From Maribacter sp. (GTDB taxonomy: Bacteria > Bacteroidota > Bacteroidia > Flavobacteriales > Flavobacteriaceae), in the NCBI GenBank assembly GCA_024643345.1, contig JAHENB010000001.1, positions 153,356-217,355 on the forward strand: DNA of 64,000 bases, read 5' to 3'. Below the pieces are notes generated by a model. It saw only the letters and a list, made by a program, of their open reading frames with translations. It was not told the DNA's origin and did not search any database. Positions within the stretch are counted from its first letter, which is position 1, and the number at the start of each line of letters is the position of its first letter. The position numbers were made by a program, and so were the translations under genes. Positions 45,784 through 54,198 of this stretch are shown here, one piece after another.

Positions 45784-47868
45784 TTAAGCGTCCTGTAGTG
45801 TTTGTTTAATATTGATGCTTGCCTCCTCGTCAAATAGCTGAATGGGAATGGTTATGTTGACCACCGTGCCTTGGCCAATGGAACTTTCGATGTTCCAAAC
45901 GCCCCCCATTTTCCTTACTCTGGAAGCGATATTCCTTAATCCAATTCCTTTTTTGCCCCTGGAAACTTCAAAACCAATACCGTCATCGGCCAGGGTAATT
46001 TTCAATACGTTTCCAGCATCCACATCGAACCGAAGCGATACATTCTGGGCCTTTGCATGTTTAACGCAATTTTGTAGGCTTTCTTGCAATACCCGGTATA
46101 AATGTATTTTTATATCACCACTTAAGGCATCCCAATCGGTTTTATGATCGTATTCAAAACTGTGCTCGAGTTGCGCGCTTACTTCCAACTTGTTCAACAG
46201 TTCTTTAATGCTATTGATAAAGTTAGGCAAATTTTGGTAAGCGGCATTGCTCAACTCATGGGAAATGCTGCGCACTTCTTCTTGTATGGCCATCAATTCC
46301 TTGATGGCGTCGGCCCTTTCGGCGATGGCCTCAGGGGTAGTTCGCTTGTTCAGCCCCAATAAGACCATGCGAACCCCTTGTAAACGGCCCTGAACGCCAT
46401 CGTGCAATTCTTCGGAAATGCGTTTCTGTTCCATTTTCTTGCCCTCTTCCAGTTTTTGGCCCTCGGACAACAAAAGATTGAATATTTTTTTGTCGCTGGC
46501 CTGCTGTTCCCTTTGAAAACGCAACCGCTGATTTTTAATGCGCTGTACGATAATGATATATGCGGCCAGTGCCAATAACATGAGGGTGAGGGCAATGCCC
46601 GCCCACAATTGTTTTTGCTTGGCGAGCAGCCTGTTTTGCTCCAAGGTCTCATTGGTCTCGAAACGGATGCGCGCAAACTTGTCCCGTTCCCTACGCTCCG
46701 ATAGTACCAGGCTATCACTAAGGCGTATATAAGCCTGTGAATAGTTGACCGCATTTTCGGGATCCACTCTTGCTAAAAGCCCCAAAGATTGGAGTATACG
46801 ATCATTGCTGATGCTCTGTTCCGCTGTTCTACGGGCTTGATTCGCTTCCACAAGGGCTTTTGTGGAATCTTTTTGCAGCAAATAATACTCCGCCAAATTA
46901 TAATGGCTTGCGGCGATGCCGGTGCCATCTTTGATACTGTCCCGTATGGCCAAAGATCTTCGGAATTTATTTTCCAAATCGGCCAAATCACCCGCTTTCA
47001 TTTCGCTATAGCCGAGGTTGTTCAAGGCCCTAGCATATAACTCTGGGTTTTGGTGGACTAATTTTGTGTTGGCCAATACTTTTTTAAAATAGACGATGGC
47101 CTTTTGATGTTGTTTCATATCTTGGTAAACCATGCCGACATTGTTGTCCAGGGTCTCCTGCAATGCTCCTTTCTCCTCGATTTTGGACAGGTATTGTTCG
47201 GCCATTCCATAGTTTTCCAACGCCTTGGGATAGTCTTTTAAATCCTTGGAGATAATCCCCATAAGATTATAACATTCGAATAAATTCAAATTTTCATCTA
47301 AAGTCTTAAATCTCGCAATCGCTTTGACAAGATTGATTTCGGCTCCGGTAAAATCTTTTAACTCCACCTGTATGGAAGCCATATCATAGAGCATAAAGGC
47401 CGCTTTTCTTTTATTTTGTTGATCTGTAAAGATTTGTTGGGCAAGTGAATAATGATAATAGGCGCTATCCTTGGAAGCTACCGCGTTTTTGGATAGATAA
47501 AAGGCCAAATCCCAATGGGTATTGGCCAAACGAGCGGAATCCTGTAATTGGAGGGCAAGCGATCTGGTTTCTTTGTTGGTTTGCCTGAAGGCCAGGGAAT
47601 CTTTTAGGTCCATATAAGTCCATTGTATCCTGGACAAATTTTTAAGCTTGATCGAATCATCGGGCATGGTTTGGGTGTAAACCTTGGCCTTGTTTATGGC
47701 CTTTATCCGCTTATTTATCGAAATGTCGACATTTTGTGCATTATGAATCCATACCAATACACTATCCCCTTGGGAATTCGGCATATCTTGATCCATGTTG
47801 CTGGGATTTCCTTGGCATCCAAAAAGATATATACAGCAAATGGCCAGCAAATGGTTCGGTCTATTCAA
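45784..47868 (-). CDS. TPR-containing sensor histidine kinase (HisKA_3 type), lipoprotein-like
   Basis: 694 residues. The start is a TTG at 47868; stop codons lie just upstream in frame. It encodes a signal-like N-terminus with a lipobox (IYLFGC), then tetratricopeptide repeats (e.g. KALENYGMAEQYLSKI, AIVYFKKVLANTKLV), one membrane segment (LWAGIALTLMLLALAAYIIIV) near residue 420, and a cytoplasmic kinase with H box EELHDGVQGRLQG and ATPase segments ADDGIGFEV and KKGIGLRNIASRVRKMGG. It is the partner of the following LuxR-type regulator. The signal is unknown. Confidence 0.9.
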   Translation of the reverse strand: MNRPNHLLAICCIYLFGCQGNPSNMDQDMPNSQGDSVLVWIHNAQNVDISINKRIKAINKAKVYTQTMPDDSIKLKNLSRIQWTYMDLKDSLAFRQTNKETRSLALQLQDSARLANTHWDLAFYLSKNAVASKDSAYYHYSLAQQIFTDQQNKRKAAFMLYDMASIQVELKDFTGAEINLVKAIARFKTLDENLNLFECYNLMGIISKDLKDYPKALENYGMAEQYLSKIEEKGALQETLDNNVGMVYQDMKQHQKAIVYFKKVLANTKLVHQNPELYARALNNLGYSEMKAGDLADLENKFRRSLAIRDSIKDGTGIAASHYNLAEYYLLQKDSTKALVEANQARRTAEQSISNDRILQSLGLLARVDPENAVNYSQAYIRLSDSLVLSERRERDKFARIRFETNETLEQNRLLAKQKQLWAGIALTLMLLALAAYIIIVQRIKNQRLRFQREQQASDKKIFNLLLSEGQKLEEGKKMEQKRISEELHDGVQGRLQGVRMVLLGLNKRTTPEAIAERADAIKELMAIQEEVRSISHELSNAAYQNLPNFINSIKELLNKLEVSAQLEHSFEYDHKTDWDALSGDIKIHLYRVLQESLQNCVKHAKAQNVSLRFDVDAGNVLKITLADDGIGFEVSRGKKGIGLRNIASRVRKMGGVWNIESSIGQGTVVNITIPIQLFDEEASINIKQTLQDA

Positions 47869-47912
47869 TCTTGCGGTTTATCAAATAAGAGTTAATTACA
47901 AGATATAAAAAA

Positions 47913-47938
47913 AGCCTTAAATGGATTCATTTAAGGCT
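47913..47938 (-). terminator. Terminator after the small lipoprotein gene
   Basis: Perfect 11-base stem (AGCCTTAAATG / CATTTAAGGCT) with a GATT loop. On the minus strand it is followed by seven T. It separates the 54-residue lipoprotein gene from the histidine kinase gene, so the two are mainly transcribed separately. Confidence 0.88.
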
Positions 47939-47961
47939 AAAGGATATTTTGGATGATGTTC

Positions 47962-48126
47962 TTAGTTACCCCCACTTCCATTTCTTGTCGGTACTTGATC
48001 CCCATCGCCGGAATTGGTGTTCAGATTTTCGTATAGGGCTTGGTCCTCTGAACCAGAATCATTGGTACAAGAATATACGCCCATGTTCATTGCTATCACT
48101 GCCAAAACTAAGATTGCCTTTTTCAT
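47962..48126 (-). CDS. Small lipoprotein, 54 residues
   Basis: The ATG at 48126 opens a short frame of 54 codons plus stop: MKKAILVLAVIAMNMGVYSC then TNDSGSEDQALYENLN, TNSGDGDQVPTRNGSGGN. There is a basic n-region, a hydrophobic core and a lipobox-like GVYSC, and the mature tail of 35 residues is rich in Gly, Asn and Asp. Short lipoproteins of this shape next to histidine kinases and LytTR regulators occur in other flavobacteria as I recall, without known function. It has its own terminator and lies between the histidine kinase and the LytTR regulator. Confidence 0.75.
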   Translation of the reverse strand: MKKAILVLAVIAMNMGVYSCTNDSGSEDQALYENLNTNSGDGDQVPTRNGSGGN

Positions 48127-48262
48127 AATTTGAGTATTTTGAGTTTATTATTAGTTATGGGACTAAACTAGTCAACCGAAGAAAAAGGTCATAACCCTTT
48201 GGGAAGTAAAGGGTCAATGAAGGGGTTTGCGGGGTAGATGGAAGGGTTCTGTGAGAATTTGA

Positions 48263-49006
48263 TCAATTCTGTGCAGAAATACTGTTTTTTGAAAGCAATT
48301 TTTTGAGCAAGTCTACATTCCCTTTATAGGATTTGGAGAAGGGAAGGGGCTGCTTACGGCCCTTTAGGCTGCAAATGGCCTTGCCATAATTGATCCTGGC
48401 CACAAAATTGGTGTTCAAAATGTAGCTCTGGTGTATTCTAACGAAGTTTTTGGGCAATTGTTGTTCAAACGACTTCAAGGTTTTATAGGTACTGATCACA
48501 GAACCGTCGGCCATTACGAATTCGGTGTTATTGTTGTCGGCCTGAAGGTAAAGAATATCGTTGGTGTTTACATATTGGTAATCGCGATACGACTGTAAAC
48601 AAAGGGTATGGGATTCGACTTCTTTGGGTACCCGCTTTTTGAGTTTCAAAAGTGATTTTCGAATGTCGAACTCATTATAGGGGAGCAGCCAATAATCAAA
48701 AAAATTATTTTTTATGGCCTGGTAGGCATATTCCTTGCTTTTGGAAATACCAATGATCAAAGGGATATCCTTCACATATTGATGCAAATCCGAAACCATG
48801 TGAAAATATTCATTTGCATTCTCATTAAGGTTTACAAAGACCAAATCGGGCGAAAATTTGAGGATGGCGTTCTGGCCTTCTTCACAGTTTTTCGAAAGTT
48901 GCACACACTGAAAGTCGCCATAATCCTCCAAAAAATGCCGCAGTTGCAGATTGGAGGTGGCGTCGGAGTCTATGATGAGATAAGTGTACTCCATCAAAGC
49001 ATTCAT
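48263..49006 (-). CDS. LytTR-type DNA-binding regulator with a degenerate receiver
   Basis: 247 residues. The C-terminal LytTR domain is well formed (residues 135-240: LYLQADNNNTEFVMADGSV, YKTLKSFEQQLPKNFVRIHQ, SYILN, and KQPLPFSKSYKGNV). The N-terminal domain has the receiver fold, with Asp13 and Asp15 present, but the phosphorylated Asp is Asn59 (LVFVNLNEN) and the Lys after beta5 is Leu108 (YWLLPY). It is therefore probably regulated without phosphorylation. The start may also be the ATG at 48994. No partner kinase is adjacent on the same operon. Confidence 0.88.
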   Translation of the reverse strand: MNALMEYTYLIIDSDATSNLQLRHFLEDYGDFQCVQLSKNCEEGQNAILKFSPDLVFVNLNENANEYFHMVSDLHQYVKDIPLIIGISKSKEYAYQAIKNNFFDYWLLPYNEFDIRKSLLKLKKRVPKEVESHTLCLQSYRDYQYVNTNDILYLQADNNNTEFVMADGSVISTYKTLKSFEQQLPKNFVRIHQSYILNTNFVARINYGKAICSLKGRKQPLPFSKSYKGNVDLLKKLLSKNSISAQN

Positions 49007-49238
49007 TTAAAGTGCAAATTAGCAAGAGTTCGTGAATTGGGGTTAGAGATTTCCCATAGAAAAACTATGGTTTTTTATAGTAATTCATTGAAAATAAGCA
49101 TTTTTGAGCGTATTTTCCTGCAAAAAGTAAATTAAAAACAATTATTGGTGTAAGTGTTGCAAATGATAGGCCCGGATTGAAAACCAAATATTTCAAAAAG
49201 ATAGCACCTAAACTTCCATTAGGTATATTTTATGGGAA

Positions 49239-50783
49239 TTAATCGTTGGAGATAAATTGGTACGCCCCCATATCGGGCATAAGGGTTCGGTCGTATCCCA
49301 AAATATCAAAAGGCACCCTAAGGGCGGCCGCTTCCTGTGCCGCACCAAGGACGGGGGAATCCGGTCCGAGACTGAAGTCATTTTTGGCAGTATCGGTAAA
49401 CCGGGCCGATTGATTGAGCAATACCTCCGCATACAGGGCGGGATCCTGAAAATCATAAAGCGGGTTACCTGAAACTCCGGCAGCTTGATCGTTGATCTTG
49501 ATCAAACAGTTCTGAAACGAAAAGTTAAAGGTATTGGTTTGGTTGCCGATCAATTCCAGTTCAAACATACCATTACCATCAATGATCGAATTCACGAAGT
49601 TGGCCTCTTCAAGGTTCCCAACCGCTAACTCCCCTGAGGGCAGGTTTGTCTGATTATCGATTTGAACTGCGGCACCGTTCCGAAGCCCTCTGTTCCAGTA
49701 GTTGGCGATCGTGGAGTGCACAAAAGCATACTTTCCACCCAAATTACAGTATAGCGATGTGCTTCCGGCACTGCCCAAAACCAAATTTTCCGCATCGACC
49801 CAAGCTGTTTTCGCCCATAGGTTTACGCTCACGGCGTCATAAATTTGGGAATTCCGAATGGTGAGGGTTGGGGTTTCGAGGGTGCCATCGCCTTCTACCA
49901 ACAAACCGACCGTTGCATTTTTTAGCGTAAGATGGTCGATTCGATTGTTTACGCTTCCCCTTGCCATCCAAAGGGTGCCCCATTGGCCAGGAATATTATC
50001 AAATTCGGGTTCTAAACGATCGCCCTCAAAAATCACCTCTTTCTCCAATAAAAGCGTATCGGTACTGAGCGCCCCATTGATCTGCAAACTTGCCGAAGGC
50101 TGCACCCAAATGCCGGAATTTTGATGGAAATGCACTCGGGTTCCCGCCTCCATGACCAAGGTGGCGTTTTCCGGAACAGCGGCATAACCGTAGATCACAT
50201 AGGGCTTTTCATTGGTAAAATCCAGTTGGTCGGGACCTAATGTAAAGCCTTCGACCAGAATTTCATTTCCATTACCATCGGGGCCAAGGTTCAGGGTTTC
50301 TTTTTGTCCACTTGAATCTGCCCGTGGAAATAGAAATATGGCATCTTTTACCAAAGTGACCAGGGCAACTTCCTGCAGGTTGAAGCCACTGTCGAACAGA
50401 ATGGCATCGGTATACAAAAAGGTGGGCCCGTTCGCTTGAGAAATATCAAAGGTGGTCTCGATAAATATAAAAAGGCTGTCCCTTGCCCGTATGGGAATGC
50501 CTTGAAATTCCTTTCCCGGCATTCCATCGACGTTCAACCGATAATTGCTCAACGGGCCTTGCCCCAAGCGGATGGAAGGTATCTCCAAATCGACTCCGGT
50601 CCTGTTGTATACGGTCAAGGCATAAGTACCGCTACCGATATTGGTAAAAACAGTATCCAAAAAAACGGTATCCTTGGAAAAGGAAAGGTTCCCATTACTG
50701 GGGTCATATTCAAAATCCTTACGGCATGAACTCCATAAGATAATGACCAGTAGGCTGATAACAGAGATATATTGGCGCCGCAT
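49239..50783 (-). CDS. Exported beta-helix-like lipoprotein of unknown function
   Basis: 514 residues with a lipoprotein signal (VISLLVIILWSSC). An N-terminal Ig-like region (FLDTVFTNIGSGTYALTVYN, a pattern of cell-surface proteins) is followed by a right-handed parallel beta-helix-like region (VMEAGTRVHFHQNSGIWVQP; IDHLTLKNATVGLLV; TIRNSQIYDAVSVN). It ends close to LPDMGAYQF, a motif often found at the end of such repeat-containing surface proteins. No catalytic residues of a pectate lyase were recognised. It is the last gene of a minus-strand run after the thioesterase (58-base gap). Confidence 0.82.
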   Translation of the reverse strand: MRRQYISVISLLVIILWSSCRKDFEYDPSNGNLSFSKDTVFLDTVFTNIGSGTYALTVYNRTGVDLEIPSIRLGQGPLSNYRLNVDGMPGKEFQGIPIRARDSLFIFIETTFDISQANGPTFLYTDAILFDSGFNLQEVALVTLVKDAIFLFPRADSSGQKETLNLGPDGNGNEILVEGFTLGPDQLDFTNEKPYVIYGYAAVPENATLVMEAGTRVHFHQNSGIWVQPSASLQINGALSTDTLLLEKEVIFEGDRLEPEFDNIPGQWGTLWMARGSVNNRIDHLTLKNATVGLLVEGDGTLETPTLTIRNSQIYDAVSVNLWAKTAWVDAENLVLGSAGSTSLYCNLGGKYAFVHSTIANYWNRGLRNGAAVQIDNQTNLPSGELAVGNLEEANFVNSIIDGNGMFELELIGNQTNTFNFSFQNCLIKINDQAAGVSGNPLYDFQDPALYAEVLLNQSARFTDTAKNDFSLGPDSPVLGAAQEAAALRVPFDILGYDRTLMPDMGAYQFISND

Positions 50784-50841
50784 CTGTTTTTGTAGGATTC
50801 GGGATTACTTGGCTTAAACGGATAGACCGGGTTTTAAGCCT

Positions 50842-51237
50842 CTAATTTCTTTTAAAAATAGTCATTATAGCTTCCGGAATGCGCATGGGCTTGAAGGTTT
50901 CTGCATTCAAAAGACACCATTTGGTGCTCGATCGTACCAAAAGCGCATTGGTATTGCCATCAAATATCTCTACGATCCGCACCGAAACCGCTCCTCGATT
51001 TTTCTCGATATAAGTGACCAATCGGAGCTCGTCGTTCAGTTTTGCGGCACTTTTATAGGTGATGTCGTGATGCATCACGACCCAGGCCACCGATTTTCGC
51101 AGTGCTTCTGGAGCCAAACTTTGCCAATGTGCTTTCGCAATATCCTGAATCCACTGTACATAGCGCACATTGTTCACATGGTTCAAATCGTCAAGGTCTT
51201 CTTCCCTGACCATAATGGTTTGTTCAAAATCGGGCAT
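50842..51237 (-). CDS. Acyl-CoA thioesterase, hot-dog fold
   Basis: 131 residues with the 4HBT hot-dog pattern: REEDLDDLNHVNNVRYVQWI contains the catalytic-site region (D-x-L-x-HVNN) and is followed by the VMHHDITYKSAAKLNDEL segment. Likely hydrolyses acyl-CoA or acyl-ACP; the chain-length preference is unknown. It shares one base with the end of the cyclotransferase gene and so is translationally linked to it. Confidence 0.93.
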   Translation of the reverse strand: MPDFEQTIMVREEDLDDLNHVNNVRYVQWIQDIAKAHWQSLAPEALRKSVAWVVMHHDITYKSAAKLNDELRLVTYIEKNRGAVSVRIVEIFDGNTNALLVRSSTKWCLLNAETFKPMRIPEAIMTIFKRN

Positions 51238-52277
51238 TATTTCTTTTTCACAATGTTGACCTCGAACATTTTATCCCAATTTTTTCCCGTGACAAAAAAG
51301 GTCTTTCGTTCGGGATGGTAGGCAACGCCGTTCAGTACATCGAGTAATTCGTGTTGGGTCACTTTATCCTTTAGGCCTCCAAAATTGATCACCCCTTCGA
51401 TGGCACCGCTTTTTGCATCGATGATCATCATACTTTCCTTTTGATACACGTTGGCATACAGCTTGCCGTCTACGTATTCCAGTTCATTGGCTTTATTGAA
51501 GATCGATTTATCTGTGACCGTCTCAATAAATTCCTTTTCAACCAAGGTAGCAGGGTCTAGAAGCCATATCTTCTCGGTACCATCGCTCTTATATAAATTT
51601 TCGCCATCATTTGCCAAACCCCAACCTTCCTTGCTGTTACCGTATTTAAAATTGTCGATTTTTTGAAGGTCTTGAAGATCGTAAATAAAACCAGTGCCAT
51701 TTTGCCAGGTCAATTGGTATACCTTTTCATTTAAAATGGTCAGGCCTTCCCCGAAATAGGCAGGGTCTAAATCTACTTTTTGAAGCACCTTGCCAGTGGC
51801 AAAGTCTAGCTTGCGCAAGGAGGATTTACCCTTCTGACCAGTACTTTCATAGAGTATCCCATCATGGAATTCCAATCCTTGGGTGTAGGCTTTGATATCG
51901 TGGGGAAATTCATTGAGAATTTCATAGGTATAAATTTCCGGGGCCATGGGTGCCAGCACGCGTAGGTTTTTAGAAACTTCGGTCGTAGTACCTTCGTAGT
52001 CTATTTGTGCCTTTAATATTTTATTGCCCAAATGGTCAATGTCCAAAACTATATTGCCATTGCTCTGTGGAAAATCATGACCCTCAATAGAGTAGGTCAC
52101 GGCATCAATATTCCGATTCTCCTTATTTTTGATAGACACCGGGATGGTCTCGCCTTTTTTGAATTCGCTGCCACCGAGTTGAATCTCGAAGAGCGTATTT
52201 GATTTTCCCGCAGTATCACCACAAGACATTGCCATAATGACGAGTGAATTCAGGACAAAAAGTTTCATCAAATTCAT
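51237..52277 (-). CDS. Glutaminyl-peptide cyclotransferase (glutamine cyclotransferase), lipoprotein-like
   Basis: 346 residues of the plant/bacterial-type glutamine cyclotransferase family, a five-bladed beta-propeller that makes N-terminal pyroglutamate. A signal peptide (LFVLNSLVIMAMSCGD) suggests a lipoprotein. An Ig-like N-terminal segment (residues about 30-110) precedes the propeller, whose typical blades start at NEFPHDIKAYTQGLEFHDG, followed by LYESTGQKGKSSLRKLD, LTWQNGTGFIYD and GWGLANDGENLYKSDGTE. Many exported Bacteroidota proteins, especially type IX cargo, begin with Gln after processing, so a role in their maturation is plausible but not shown. Confidence 0.92.
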   Translation of the reverse strand: MNLMKLFVLNSLVIMAMSCGDTAGKSNTLFEIQLGGSEFKKGETIPVSIKNKENRNIDAVTYSIEGHDFPQSNGNIVLDIDHLGNKILKAQIDYEGTTTEVSKNLRVLAPMAPEIYTYEILNEFPHDIKAYTQGLEFHDGILYESTGQKGKSSLRKLDFATGKVLQKVDLDPAYFGEGLTILNEKVYQLTWQNGTGFIYDLQDLQKIDNFKYGNSKEGWGLANDGENLYKSDGTEKIWLLDPATLVEKEFIETVTDKSIFNKANELEYVDGKLYANVYQKESMMIIDAKSGAIEGVINFGGLKDKVTQHELLDVLNGVAYHPERKTFFVTGKNWDKMFEVNIVKKK

Positions 52278-52422
52278 GTTCCTTGCTTTATTTTAATCTA
52301 TAAATAGGTCGCAGAGCACTACCATGACTGTAATCTCTGCTTGTTATTTATGCAATAAAATGGGCAAGTTAATCCATAAAATTAAGAATGTAAAACGAAC
52401 TTCCTAGATTTAAAAAAGGTTG

Positions 52423-52430
52423 TATCTTTG
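52423..52430 (+). promoter_or_regulatory. -7 promoter box of the SRP RNA gene
   Basis: TATCTTTG matches TAnnTTTG and lies 4 bases before the start of the SRP RNA helix, so transcription would begin at its first helix. No strong TTG was seen at -33. Confidence 0.65.
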
Positions 52431-52433
52431 TGC

Positions 52434-52531
52434 GTGGCAAGTCCTACACGACCAGCTCCTGTAGAATCCCCCAGGGCGGGAACGCAGCAAGGGTATATGG
52501 TCGTAGCGGTGCGATGTAGGTAGCTTGCCAT
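52434..52531 (+). ncRNA. ffs: Signal recognition particle RNA (small bacterial type)
   Basis: RNA component of the particle that targets ribosomes to the membrane. The conserved apical core CCCAGGGCGGGAACGCAGCA followed by AGGGT is present at 52470-52494. Outside it, complementary arms pair as a single hairpin: TGGCAAG (52435-52441) with CTTGCCA (52524-52530), CCTACA with TGTAGG (52515-52520), and CGACCA (52449-52454) with TGGTCG (52498-52503). A run of seven or more T follows, serving as terminator. Length about 98 bases fits small bacterial SRP RNAs. Ends are approximate. Confidence 0.95.
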
Positions 52532-52609
52532 TTTTTTATGCCCTTTTGTGAGCATAAACCTTTTTATCGCTACACCAATTCATGGATTAATTTGTTAATT
52601 TGTGACCTT

Positions 52610-53419
52610 ATGGAAACCAAAGTGGTTCTTATTACAGGGGGGTCTTCCGGTATTGGCAAAACCATTGGGACCTATTTGAGCTCGAAAGGGCACAAGGTCT
52701 ACGGGACCACAAGAAGTGCAAGTAAATATCCAAACTTTGATGCCTTTCCCTTATTGGAGATGGATGTTCGTTCCCCTGTGGATATCAAGAAGGCCATTGC
52801 CGCCTTGATCGCGCAAGAAGGCAGACTGGATGTTTTGATCAACAATGCCGGGGTAGGGATAACCGGACCCCTGGAAGAGACTCCGGAAGAAGAAATCATG
52901 AACGCTTTTGACACCAATTTTCATGGACCAATACGGGTCATAAAAGCGGTTTTGCCACAAATGCGGAAGCAAGGAGGCGGACTGGTCATCAACATTACTT
53001 CGATAGCCGCTTATATGGGTTTGCCTTACAGGGGGGTATATAGCGCCACGAAAGCAGCTTTGGAAGTCCTTACCGAGGCGCTGAGAATGGAAACCAAAGC
53101 GTTTGGGATACAAATCACGAATTTGGCACCAGGTGCTTTTGCCACCAACATCGCAGCGGGCCGATATCATGTGGAAATCGATACGCATTCTCCATATGGC
53201 GCCCAATATCGAAATACTTTGAGAGGTATCGATGAAAGTGTCGAAAATGGGGAAGACCCAATTGAAGTGGCCCTGAAGGTTTCAAAGATCATCAACAATA
53301 GGAACCCGGATATTCATTATAGGGTAGGGGCAATCAATCAAAAATTATCTATTTTTTTAAAGAAATTTTTGCCACAGAAAGTATTCGAGAAAATCTTGTT
53401 AAACCATTATAAGTTGTAG
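52610..53419 (+). CDS. SDR family oxidoreductase
   Basis: Short-chain dehydrogenase/reductase, 269 residues from the ATG at 52610; the frame is open further upstream but that part has no family similarity. Visible are the cofactor motif ITGGSSGIGKTIG, INNAGVG, the catalytic Ser region NITSIAAYMG, and YSATKAALEV with catalytic Tyr and Lys. The NADP or NAD choice and substrate are unknown; I do not see a pathway context. It follows the SRP RNA on the same strand. Confidence 0.93.
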   Translation: METKVVLITGGSSGIGKTIGTYLSSKGHKVYGTTRSASKYPNFDAFPLLEMDVRSPVDIKKAIAALIAQEGRLDVLINNAGVGITGPLEETPEEEIMNAFDTNFHGPIRVIKAVLPQMRKQGGGLVINITSIAAYMGLPYRGVYSATKAALEVLTEALRMETKAFGIQITNLAPGAFATNIAAGRYHVEIDTHSPYGAQYRNTLRGIDESVENGEDPIEVALKVSKIINNRNPDIHYRVGAINQKLSIFLKKFLPQKVFEKILLNHYKL

Positions 53420-53483
53420 TTTTGTTTCAAGGAACGACCTTATAGGCCATCCATTTATAGCCAAAACCTAATACAGTAAAGAG

Positions 53484-54137
53484 ATGAAATTTTTTATAGA
53501 TACAGCCAACTTAGATCAAATTCGTGAAGCCCAAGCTTTGGGTGTTTTAGATGGGGTTACCACCAACCCATCACTAATGGCAAAGGAAGGCATTACCGGT
53601 CGCAACAATATCTTAAAACACTATGTTGATATTTGTAACATTGTGGAGGGCGATGTCTCGGCCGAGGTGATCGGTACCGAATTCAAGGCCATGATTAAGG
53701 AGGGGGAAGAATTGGCCGAATTGCACGAACAGATCGTGGTGAAGGTTCCTATGATCAAAGATGGAGTGAAGGCACTGAAATACTTTACAGATAAGGGCAT
53801 ACGTACCAATTGTACTTTGGTTTTTTCTCCAGGGCAAGCCTTACTGGCGGCAAAGGCGGGAGCCACCTATGTCTCTCCATTTATTGGACGATTGGACGAT
53901 ATTTCCACTGATGGATTGAATCTGATCGCCGAGATCCGGTTGATATATGATAATTATGCTTTTGAAACGCAGATTTTAGCGGCTTCGGTGAGGCACACCA
54001 TGCATATCATCGATTGCGCCAAATTGGGAGCCGATGTAATGACCGGACCTTTGTCGGCCATTGAAGGCCTCTTGAAGCATCCTTTGACCGATAGTGGCCT
54101 GGCCCAATTTTTGGCAGACTACAAAAAAGGAAACTAG
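53484..54137 (+). CDS. fsa: Fructose-6-phosphate aldolase / transaldolase family (class 3)
   Basis: 217 residues, shorter than classical transaldolase, as in the FSA/TalC group. The start [20 protein letters not shown] and [13 protein letters not shown] are diagnostic; the Schiff-base Lys is in [15 protein letters not shown], with [20 protein letters not shown] and GRLDD following. It transfers or cleaves dihydroxyacetone units between sugar phosphates. Whether it acts as transaldolase or as aldolase cannot be told from sequence. It lies 64 bases after the SDR gene. Confidence 0.94.
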   Translation: MKFFIDTANLDQIREAQALGVLDGVTTNPSLMAKEGITGRNNILKHYVDICNIVEGDVSAEVIGTEFKAMIKEGEELAELHEQIVVKVPMIKDGVKALKYFTDKGIRTNCTLVFSPGQALLAAKAGATYVSPFIGRLDDISTDGLNLIAEIRLIYDNYAFETQILAASVRHTMHIIDCAKLGADVMTGPLSAIEGLLKHPLTDSGLAQFLADYKKGN

Positions 54138-54198
54138 GAAGTAAAAGATTTTAAACCTATAGTGGAATATCTTGGGGAAGGAATCACAAGGATAGTGC

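Noticed and set aside
48779-49135. 118-residue plus-strand frame opposite the LytTR gene
   Set aside because: Shadow of the coding frame on the other strand; no signal peptide, motif or start context.
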